Shown here: one piece after another, positions 37,616 to 43,903 of the stretch
Position numbering within the stretch: position 1 is the first letter of the stretch
Layout: each line of letters opens with the position of its first letter
NCBI GenBank assembly: GCA_016714765.1
Contig: JADKCF010000026.1
Coordinates: forward strand, 1-43,903
Source of the DNA: Saprospiraceae bacterium
GTDB taxonomy: Bacteria; Bacteroidota; Bacteroidia; Chitinophagales; Saprospiraceae
Direction: 5' to 3'
DNA: 43,903 bases
Made by a program: the position numbers and the translations under genes
Notes under the pieces: model-generated
Database searches by the model: none
Seen by the model: only the letters and a program-made list of their open reading frames with translations
Told to the model about the DNA's origin: nothing

Positions 37616-39571
37616 TTAGTTTCCTTTTAATTCTGATGGCACAGCAGGTGGTATGGATTTACATACTTCTTTGCCCGTAGCATCCTGTACAAAAAGTTCA
37701 ACCCTTCTGTTAAAATGTCTGCCTGAGTCATCGTCAGTATTTTTTGCAATTGGAGCAGATTCGCTAGATGCGGATGTTTGTATTCTTCCTGCGTCAATAC
37801 CTGAGGCCACAAGGACATCTTTGGCAGCACGTGCTCTGTTTTCAGACAGTACCTGATTGTACTGATCTGTTCCTCTTGCATCAGTGTGAGCTTTTAAAAC
37901 TCCCTTGTAATTTGGATTTTCTTTTAGAATCTTGGCCATTGTCTGCAATTCATTGTTGGCATCAGATCTGATATTGAACTTATCAAAATCAAAAAGTATC
38001 CAATGAAGGTTGCAATCAGGTGCAGGTGCAACTTCCTTAGCAGGTGCTGCTGTCTCAGCAACTACTGGTTCCTCTTTAACTAAGGTATCAGCAACTACCG
38101 GAGTAGTGACTTCTGTGCCCTGAGATGACACAGTAGCTGTTTCTACTTTTGCGCTATTGCATGATTTCCACCAGAAAAACAAAGGTATCAGAAGCAATAA
38201 AGGCAATAACCACCACCAGTTAAATCCTGGTTTATCCACAACCACTGGTGCAGGTCTGGTGACTGGAGCGACCGGCTCTTTTTTCACTTCCTGAGCAATG
38301 CTGGCTACTACGGGAGCTGCTGCAGCAACGGTAGCTACTATCGGAGCAGATGCCACAGGAGCACCTATTTTTTCAGGGCAAGTTCTGCCCAATTCTCTTC
38401 CAGTAGTGTCTTTTAAAACCTTGATTCTATACCCTGATTTTTCGATATGTTCATATCTTTTTTCATCATTGAGGTATTTTATGACACCTTTTAATTCCTG
38501 GTCTCTTTGCTGTGGTGTTTTAAACCCTTCGCTTCTTAATCTTACGCTGCCTTTGTGATATACTACAAAATAAAACTGCCCGTTGTTGTGCTTGAAAAAA
38601 GCAATGTTATTCGCCTTGTCACTTACTGTAAATCCTTTATAGTCAGCACATGCAAGGTAATCATCATCTTTATCTGCAGGTTGTTTAGCTGCCGGGGCAG
38701 GAGTACTTACTACAGCCGCCGCTGCTGCTGCTACAGGAGCTACTATAGCAGCTGGTGCTATTGCAGGTGCTTCTTCTTTTTTGATCAAAGCCCACAACTC
38801 ATCTTCCGAATTTTTAGGACATGACCTTCCTATTTCCTGGTGATTGCCTGCCTTCAAAACAAGGTAATAAACACCTCTTTTTTCTTCAACCTTAAATCTT
38901 TCAGGAATCTCTCTGTTTTTGACCACCGATTCTATTCCGTTGTCTCTTGCTCCTGCAGTAGGATAACCTTCACTTCTCAGAATCACATCTCCTTTGGCAT
39001 TGACCCAAGCAAAATAGAATTTCCCCGTATTTTCATGTTGAAAACTGATCATACCGTTACTATCTGCCTTACCTGCTTCATATTTTTCTTCATATTCTCG
39101 GCATATCATATAATCATCCTCTTCATTAACTGAAGATGTACTTTCTTTATCACCTGCTGCATGTGCTGCTGCTGTTGATACTGAAGCCAGTCTGAGCAAT
39201 TCATCAGAATGCTTTTTTCTCTCAGAAGGGAGATAAGCTTTTGCCTCTGCTTCAGATGCACATCCACATGACCTGGCTATTTCCTGATGATTGGCCGCTT
39301 TTAATGAAAGTACCCAATGACCATCAGATAGTTGTTTAGTGACATACTGCTCTTCCAAAATCATATTTTTGGAGACCGAGGCAATACCATTATCTCTTCC
39401 GCTTTCACTTCCATATCCCTCACTTCTAAGTATAACTTTTGAATTTTCTATAAAGGAAAAGTAAAACTTGCCTTCATTTTCAAATTTGTAAAAACCAGAA
39501 TCATCAGGTATACCTGAGTATAATTCACATTTTAAATAATCGTCTTCTCTGTATTGGTTTGAGTCGCTCAT
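37616..39571 (-). CDS. Three DUF1508 modules, one membrane helix and an OmpA domain
   Basis: 651 aa. Three DUF1508 (YegP-like) modules lie at about residues 8-105, 150-258 and 302-400. Each has a KFYF..(hydrophobic) strand, ILRSEGY and a GRDNGI- or QRDQEL-type turn. Each starts with a DDYxxC motif and ends near GRSC/GRTC, so a cysteine brackets both ends of every module. Ala/Pro-rich linkers separate them. A single helix (WWWLLPLLLLIPLFFWW, about 452-468) follows, then a second linker and an OmpA peptidoglycan-binding domain (about 525-640; FDFDKFNIRSDA, AHTDARGTDQYNQVLSENRA, RRVEL). There is no signal peptide, so the N-terminal modules should be cytoplasmic and the OmpA domain periplasmic, tying the inner membrane to the wall. 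Confidence 0.88.
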   Translation of the reverse strand: MSDSNQYREDDYLKCELYSGIPDDSGFYKFENEGKFYFSFIENSKVILRSEGYGSESGRDNGIASVSKNMILEEQYVTKQLSDGHWVLSLKAANHQEIARSCGCASEAEAKAYLPSERKKHSDELLRLASVSTAAAHAAGDKESTSSVNEEDDYMICREYEEKYEAGKADSNGMISFQHENTGKFYFAWVNAKGDVILRSEGYPTAGARDNGIESVVKNREIPERFKVEEKRGVYYLVLKAGNHQEIGRSCPKNSEDELWALIKKEEAPAIAPAAIVAPVAAAAAAVVSTPAPAAKQPADKDDDYLACADYKGFTVSDKANNIAFFKHNNGQFYFVVYHKGSVRLRSEGFKTPQQRDQELKGVIKYLNDEKRYEHIEKSGYRIKVLKDTTGRELGRTCPEKIGAPVASAPIVATVAAAAPVVASIAQEVKKEPVAPVTRPAPVVVDKPGFNWWWLLPLLLLIPLFFWWKSCNSAKVETATVSSQGTEVTTPVVADTLVKEEPVVAETAAPAKEVAPAPDCNLHWILFDFDKFNIRSDANNELQTMAKILKENPNYKGVLKAHTDARGTDQYNQVLSENRARAAKDVLVASGIDAGRIQTSASSESAPIAKNTDDDSGRHFNRRVELFVQDATGKEVCKSIPPAVPSELKGN

Positions 39572-39790
39572 GGTAGTAAAAATTTTAAATTGGTAAAGAA
39601 ATAAAGTTAAATTTTGGTCACAAAAAATTGGACGAAGAAATAGTAAAAAGTATACATTTAATAAGTGTTTTTTTTAATAAAAAGTTTTAAAAAACTACAT
39701 TCTAATCTAAAATATGCACTAAATAAATCTTTCAATAGCCCAAGTGCCCGTTTTTTAGCACGATACATCAAAAAGATAATTTAATAATCT

Positions 39791-39798
39791 TACTTTTG
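39791..39798 (+). promoter_or_regulatory. -7 promoter box TACTTTTG for dedA-pfkB
   Basis: Matches TAnnTTTG and lies 21 bases before the dedA ATG at 39820. It shows that the upstream in-frame TTG at 39796 falls inside the promoter and is not the start. Confidence 0.65.
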
Positions 39799-39819
39799 CA
39801 CTCCAAAACAAATAACAAT

Positions 39820-40494
39820 ATGGGCATTACTGATCTAATATCAGGTTTATTACATTTCATTTTACACCTTGATGACCATCTTTTTACCATGATACAGGAT
39901 TATGGCATCTGGATTTACGCCATTTTATTTTTGATCATCTTTGTAGAAACAGGTCTGGTTGTGATGCCTTTGCTTCCCGGTGACTCACTGTTATTTGCGG
40001 CAGGCACCTTTTGTGCAGGTGTGACCAATGATGGAGGTCAGACAGCTCAGCTCCATTTGTGGATTGTCCTGGTATCTTTGGTTATTGCTGCCATATTGGG
40101 AGATAGTCTCAATTACTATTTTGGCAAAAGCATCGGTCTCAGAGTGCTGAATTGGGAAATAAAAGGGTACAGACTCGTAAATGAAAAATATATTGAAAAA
40201 ACCAGACAATTTTTTGCTGAGCATGGTCCTAAAACGATCATAATTGCCCGTTTTGTACCCATCGTACGAACCTTCGCTCCGTTTGTAGCCGGCATTGGCA
40301 AAATGAATTACAGCAAGTTTATAAAATTTAACATCATTGGTGGTATCACCTGGGTAGTTGGTCTGACTTTGCTGGGATATTTTTTTGGCAACTTACCCTT
40401 TGTGAAAAAGAATTTCGAAATTGTTATCTTTGGAATCATTGGCATCTCCCTTTTACCAATGATATTTGAGCTTATTAAGTCAAAACTGAAATAA
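39820..40494 (+). CDS. DedA/VTT-domain membrane protein
   Basis: Inner-membrane protein of 224 aa in the DedA superfamily, which translocates lipids such as undecaprenyl phosphate. Hallmarks: ETGLVVMPLLPGDSLLFAAG on the first re-entrant segment, GDSLNYYFGK, and the second signature FARFVPIVRTFAPFVAGIGKMNY-like stretch with its conserved arginines. Five to six hydrophobic segments are visible. Start ATG at 39820 was chosen because of the promoter box at 39791-39798. The pfkB-type gene follows after 3 bp. Confidence 0.9.
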   Translation: MGITDLISGLLHFILHLDDHLFTMIQDYGIWIYAILFLIIFVETGLVVMPLLPGDSLLFAAGTFCAGVTNDGGQTAQLHLWIVLVSLVIAAILGDSLNYYFGKSIGLRVLNWEIKGYRLVNEKYIEKTRQFFAEHGPKTIIIARFVPIVRTFAPFVAGIGKMNYSKFIKFNIIGGITWVVGLTLLGYFFGNLPFVKKNFEIVIFGIIGISLLPMIFELIKSKLK

Positions 40495-40497
40495 ATC

Positions 40498-41450
40498 ATG
40501 ACAGACGCAACTTCTGGTTATGAAAGTAAGATAATAACAGTCACTTTTAGCCCTTGCCTGGACAAAAGCACCAGCGTCAGTGCCCTTGTACCGGATAAGA
40601 AACTAAAGTGTGCCTCACCCATTGTAGAACCTGGAGGAGGAGGCATCAATGTATCCAGAGTGCTCAAAAAACTGGGTTCTGACTCTACAGCTGTCTACCT
40701 GTCCGGAGGTTATACGGGAAAATATTTTGACAAGCTCCTGGCGGACGAACAAATAAAATGTCTCATCATACCTACTGCTCAGGAGACCAGGGAAAACATC
40801 ATTATATTCGACGATTCTTCAAAAAAGCAATATAGACTGGGTATGCCCGGAAATGAAGTGGCTGAAAGTGAGTTCCGTCGATGCCTGTCCGAAATTGCAT
40901 CTATCAAATACCTGGATTATATTGTGGCAAGCGGCAGTTTACCTCCGGGGGTGCCGTCAGATATTTTTGCAAGACTGGCAGTAATTGCCAAAGATAAAGG
41001 AGCAAAGCTGATCGTAGATACTTCGGGTTTGCCCCTCAAAAGTGCCATAGATACAGGTGTTTTTTTAATCAAACCCAATATTGATGAATTGGGAACCTTG
41101 ACAGGTAAAGAAAATATCAGTATTGAAAATGTCGAAGCCGTCGCAAAAATCCTTTTGAATCAAAACAAATGTCAGGTGATAGTAGTATCTATGGGACCTG
41201 AAGAGCGATTCTGGTCACCAAGGAAAAGTCTTATCGTGTCAAGCCACCTCCGGTCGAAAAAAAAAGTACTGTGGGAGCAGGTGATAGTATGGTGGCAGGC
41301 TTGGTATTTAGTCTTTCTACTGGCAAAGACTTAGAATATGCCTTACAATTCGGTGTAGCATGCGGGACAGCCGCAACAATGAATCCTGGTACAGAACTCT
41401 GTCACAAAAGTGATGTGTATCAGCTTTTAGATATCATTCGCGGCTACTAA
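40498..41450 (+). pseudogene. pfkB: PfkB-type 6-phosphofructokinase, one frameshift
   Basis: Ribokinase-fold sugar kinase, close by eye to E. coli PfkB: TFSPCLDKSTSV opening, the substrate-binding EPGGGGINVSRVLKKLG, SGSLPPGVP, LIVDTSG, and LIKPNIDEL. After VVSMGPE a base is missing (near 41205). The proper continuation GAILVTKEKSYRV...KKSTVGAGDSMVAG, with the catalytic Asp in GAGD, is in the next frame and ends at 41450. Reconstructed length about 317 aa is normal. It would phosphorylate fructose-6-phosphate (or a related hexose phosphate) in glycolysis. The end overlaps the convergent metZ stop by 4 bp. LacC/FruK-type specificity is a possible alternative. Confidence 0.85.
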
Positions 41451-42598
41451 TTGAAGGTAAGGTCCTCTATAATATCATCCACATGTTCCAATCCTACAGA
41501 TAGCCTTACGAGTCCGTCAGATATACCTGCGGCGGCTCGCTCTTCGGGGCTTAGCTTGGAGTGTGTTGAAGATGCAGGATGGGTAATGATGGTTCGTGTG
41601 TCTCCAAGATTGGCAGAGAGTGACATCATCTTCCTTGCATTTATAAGGCGCCGGCCTGCTTCAATACCTCCATTTAGCTCAAAACTGATCATGCCTCCTC
41701 CTGCTCTCATTTGTCTTCTGGCTATGTCAAAGCCGGCACCAGAAGTGAGAAAGGGATATTTCACAGTTTTGACCTCTTCTCTCCCTTCCAGCCATTGTGC
41801 TATTTTAAGGGCATTCTCACAGTGCCTGTCCATTCTGATAGCGAGGGTTTCGAGACTCTTGCTAAGTATCCAGGCATTAAATGGAGATAACGATGGTCCA
41901 GCATTTTTCATAAATGGATAAATCTTTTCTATGATAGTTTTAGATGCAATGATGGCACCACCCATCACCCTACCCTGACCATCGATATATTTAGTAGCAG
42001 AGTGGATAGAAACATCCGCTCCGTGGGCCAGAGGTCTCTGCAAATATGGAGTAGCAAAACAGTTGTCTACTATGAGAAGTATATTATGTGATTTGCAAAA
42101 ATTACTTGCAGCATCCAAATCTATAATGTCCAGGCCAGGATTGGATGGCGTTTCCAGATATAGAAGCCTGGTAGTAGGTTGTATACATGATGCCCACTGG
42201 TTCTGATCAAGGGGATCTATATAGTCGTATGTGATTCCCCATTTTTGGAGATAGTCGCTGTTGATTTTAAATGTCGAACCAAACACAGCTCTCGACATCA
42301 GTAAGTGATCCCCACTGCTCAGTATAGATGCAAATGTCGCAAAGATAGCAGCCATACCCGTCGCCGTGGCGATACAATCTTCGCCCTCCTCAAGCGCTGC
42401 CATTTTCACTTCGAACTCACGTACGCTTGGATTGGTAAAACGAGAATATATATTTCCAGGCTCTTCATTGGCAAAAAGTGCCCTCATATGTTCCGCATCA
42501 TCAAAGACAAAGCTGGATGTTGCAAAAATAGGAGTACTGTGCTCATGATGTTGGGTTCTTTCGGTTTGCGTCCGAATAGCTTGGGTTTCAAATTTCAT
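41447..42598 (-). CDS. metZ: O-succinylhomoserine sulfhydrylase (MetZ-like, Cys/Met metabolism PLP enzyme)
   Basis: PLP-dependent transsulfuration-family enzyme, 383 aa. Markers: YSRFTNPSVREFE (phosphate-binding Tyr/Arg), TATGMAAIFATF, LETPSNPGLDIIDL, VDNCFATPYLQRPL with the cofactor Asp, and HSATKYIDGQGRVMGG with the PLP lysine. That last motif is typical of MetZ, which joins sulfide with O-succinylhomoserine to give homocysteine. MegL- or MetB-type activity cannot be excluded by eye. It starts 6 bp after the OsmC gene, forming an operon, and converges on pfkB with a 4-bp overlap. Confidence 0.9.
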   Translation of the reverse strand: MKFETQAIRTQTERTQHHEHSTPIFATSSFVFDDAEHMRALFANEEPGNIYSRFTNPSVREFEVKMAALEEGEDCIATATGMAAIFATFASILSSGDHLLMSRAVFGSTFKINSDYLQKWGITYDYIDPLDQNQWASCIQPTTRLLYLETPSNPGLDIIDLDAASNFCKSHNILLIVDNCFATPYLQRPLAHGADVSIHSATKYIDGQGRVMGGAIIASKTIIEKIYPFMKNAGPSLSPFNAWILSKSLETLAIRMDRHCENALKIAQWLEGREEVKTVKYPFLTSGAGFDIARRQMRAGGGMISFELNGGIEAGRRLINARKMMSLSANLGDTRTIITHPASSTHSKLSPEERAAAGISDGLVRLSVGLEHVDDIIEDLTFN

Positions 42599-42604
42599 GG
42601 CCGC

Positions 42605-43021
42605 TTACATTTCTTCGTTCCATTCAGCCATCCTCACCTCTACGCTGTGGGTAATCTGTACTGATTTAGAAAGCATAATTGAAACAGAACAGTATTGTTC
42701 CATGGACATCTCCACCGCTTTGCGAACTTTATCTTCTTTAATGTCTCCGGATACGATATAATGCATGTGAATTTTTGTAAAAACTGCAGGTACTGCATCA
42801 GCCCTCGTTCCTTCTACTTCCACCAATACAGATTTTACATCCTGACGCATTTTTTTAAGGATGATTTCTACATCGATAGTGCTGCATGCTGCAGCCGCCA
42901 TGAGTACTGACTCCATAGGGCTCACAGCCTCTTGTTGCCCGGAAAACTGCAAGCTTTGCCCTCTTTCGTTGGTACCCTTGAAATTTAAATCTCCATGAAT
43001 AGATTCCAGTTTTACTTTCAT
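42605..43021 (-). CDS. OsmC-family peroxiredoxin-like protein
   Basis: 138 aa. Two redox cysteines are placed as in OsmC/Ohr-like proteins: one in MAAAACSTIDVEIILKKMRQD (about residue 46) and one in SMEQYCSVSIML (about residue 110). The SPMESVLMAAAACS helix is the family signature. Probably reduces organic hydroperoxides or modifies reactive sulfur species; the pairing with a homocysteine-forming enzyme is suggestive. The leader contains a copy of the dispersed repeat. Confidence 0.9.
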   Translation of the reverse strand: MKVKLESIHGDLNFKGTNERGQSLQFSGQQEAVSPMESVLMAAAACSTIDVEIILKKMRQDVKSVLVEVEGTRADAVPAVFTKIHMHYIVSGDIKEDKVRKAVEMSMEQYCSVSIMLSKSVQITHSVEVRMAEWNEEM

Positions 43022-43030
43022 GTGTATGTA

Positions 43031-43080
43031 TTTTATTTGATTTTTTAATGGTCAGTCACGCCACCCCACAGGGCGGGCCG
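43031..43080 (-). repeat. Dispersed leader repeat, copy 2 (before osmC gene)
   Basis: On minus: GGCCCGCCCTGTGGGGTGGCG, then TGACTGACCATTAAAAAATC and AAATAAAA, ending 9 bases before the ATG. The A-rich 23-24 bases are identical to 22268-22290 except for one inserted T; the GC-rich part is only loosely alike. The remaining bases to the next gene (43081-43326) hold no gene. Confidence 0.65.
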
Positions 43081-43209
43081 GTAAACTCTTTAAAAAAAAC
43101 GAGTCATAGTGATAATTACCAGCCTTAACGCTTTAGTTGGGATAGTAAAATGACCTGAATCAATTCTTATTTCGGTTTCTTGATTACCAAATTCTTATTA
43201 TATGAAGTG

Positions 43210-43217
43210 CAAAAGTA
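43210..43217 (-). promoter_or_regulatory. -7 promoter box TACTTTTG for osmC-metZ
   Basis: On minus TACTTTTGC fits the Bacteroidota -7 box and lies 188 bases before the OsmC ATG. The long leader would therefore include the dispersed repeat. Confidence 0.45.
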
Positions 43218-43326
43218 ACTATTGATATGCTCATCATGATGATTTTTTATAAATTAATATGTGAGATGTCCAATTATAACCAAAAAAAGACCTTATTTTC
43301 GCCCCTGTTAAAAATAAAATGTACAA

Positions 43327-43903
43327 ATGTTCACAATAAATATTTATTTAAAATTTGCCATCATTGGCATCTGCCTTGTTGGTGGGATTGTTTTGTCCTT
43401 TATACTGGGTATAGGATATACATGGATTTTTATACTTATTGGCTTGATATTTCTTGCCAGTTATATTTTATTAGGCACAGTACAGTCTGCATCAGAAATG
43501 CTTCAAAAAATGGACTTTGATGGAGCTGAGGAGAGATTAAATCTCACTTATTTTCCTAAGTTCCTGTATGTAACTAACAGAGCATTTTATTACATCCTTA
43601 AAGGTTCGCTGGCTGCTCAACGCAAAGACAATAATGCGGCAGAAGGATTTTTTAACCAGGCATTAGCTCTAGATCTACCTTCAGACAATGAAAAAGGTAT
43701 GGTCCTGCTGCAGATGGCTGGTATCCAAGCACAAAAAAACAACTGGACCGGAGCTCAAAACTACTTTTACCAGGCAAAAACGCTCAAAATTACAGAGCCT
43801 CAGCTCAAGGAGCAGTTCAAACAGTTTGAAACAGCAATAAAAAATCGGGGGCAAATGAAAGTAGCTCAAAGTATGGGTATGAAAACTGGACAGATGATGA
43901 TGC
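43327..43903 (+). CDS. Membrane-anchored TPR-like protein (3' partial)
   Basis: The frame begins at ATG 43327 and is open at the right edge (192 codons seen). Residues about 7-55 form two adjacent hydrophobic helices (FAIIGICLVGGIVLSFILG and WIFILIGLIFLASYILLG). Thereafter helical pairs with TPR spacing appear: MDFDGAEERLNLTYFP, AFYYILKGSLAAQRKDNNAAEGFFNQALAL, KGMVLLQMAGIQAQKNNWTGAQNYFYQAK. Likely an inner-membrane scaffold with a cytoplasmic TPR tail; no specific function can be named. It is divergent from the OsmC gene. A TATTTTCG upstream (about 43294) is a weak -7 candidate. Confidence 0.75.
   Translation, partial: MFTINIYLKFAIIGICLVGGIVLSFILGIGYTWIFILIGLIFLASYILLGTVQSASEMLQKMDFDGAEERLNLTYFPKFLYVTNRAFYYILKGSLAAQRKDNNAAEGFFNQALALDLPSDNEKGMVLLQMAGIQAQKNNWTGAQNYFYQAKTLKITEPQLKEQFKQFETAIKNRGQMKVAQSMGMKTGQMMM

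Noticed and set aside
38298..39133. Several plus-strand frames opposite the DUF1508-OmpA gene
   Set aside because: Low-complexity shadows of the Ala/Pro-rich linkers and of the repeated modules.
39796..39819. Upstream TTG start for dedA
   Set aside because: It falls inside the TACTTTTG -7 box, so the ATG at 39820 is the better start.
43022..43210. SAM or other riboswitch before the osmC-metZ operon
   Set aside because: Considered because of methionine synthesis, but no recognisable riboswitch core or terminator/antiterminator pair could be read; only the dispersed repeat is present.
1..43903. CRISPR arrays, tRNA or rRNA genes, phage genes, classical defence operons
   Set aside because: None seen: no regularly spaced short repeats, no tRNA cloverleaf or CCA-type ends noticed, no phage structural genes and no restriction, toxin-antitoxin or nuclease-helicase defence set.

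Overview
The window looks like a chromosomal segment of a Bacteroidota bacterium, most likely from the Saprospiria/Chitinophagia side. The evidence is a set of family-specific genes (a GLPGLI protein paired with an OMP beta-barrel receptor, a DUF4296 lipoprotein, type IX secretion tails, an OmpA-family envelope protein) together with repeated -7 boxes of the Bacteroidota type TAnnTTTG upstream of several genes. No 16S, tRNA or CRISPR was seen, so the placement is inference from protein families.

Region 1 (about 1-17.2 kb) is accessory and disturbed. It starts with an AT-rich reading frame that joins a glycosyltransferase-like tail to the C-terminal half of a cation/proton antiporter. A frameshifted nhaA follows, then a group II intron on the minus strand, a large palindromic attC-like repeat and an intact IS1182-family element. 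Next come an intact Na+/Ca2+ exchanger and a multiply frameshifted P-type Ca2+-ATPase bracketed by two copies of a 150-180 bp repeat. After these lie frameshifted secreted genes (Reg_prop beta-propeller lipoprotein, PQQ-type sugar dehydrogenase and SGNH-like hydrolase, the last two with type IX tails), a GNAT acetyltransferase and a frameshifted tRNA hydroxylase TrhO. Relics of a second group II intron and of further IS1182 ends lie among them. The concentration of Na+, H+ and Ca2+ transporters between palindromic repeats suggests a cassette-like ion-homeostasis island.

Region 2 (17.2-27.9 kb) is core-like: a class A penicillin-binding protein (two indels), a HAD phosphatase, recX, a CYTH phosphatase, pdeM, sbcD (one indel), sbcC and a murein amidase. 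It combines wall synthesis and turnover with DNA repair nucleases.

Region 3 (28.0-43.9 kb) is also core-like. The minus strand carries a sixA-like/DUF4296 pair followed by a PhoB/PhoR-like two-component system. The GLPGLI/OMP receptor pair follows on plus. Then come a CBS-domain protein, glgC, a dethiobiotin-synthetase/DRTGG protein and a DUF1508(x3)-TM-OmpA protein, all on minus. A dedA-pfkB operon on plus meets an osmC-metZ operon on minus, and a truncated membrane TPR gene runs off the right edge.

Frameshifts are abundant between 1.4 and 17.6 kb, at least 25 and mostly one base in or beside short homopolymers. They are rare afterwards (sbcD, pfkB). The multicopy-type elements (intron maturase, transposase) are intact. 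This fits either decay of an imported region or long-read consensus errors; the sequence alone cannot decide.
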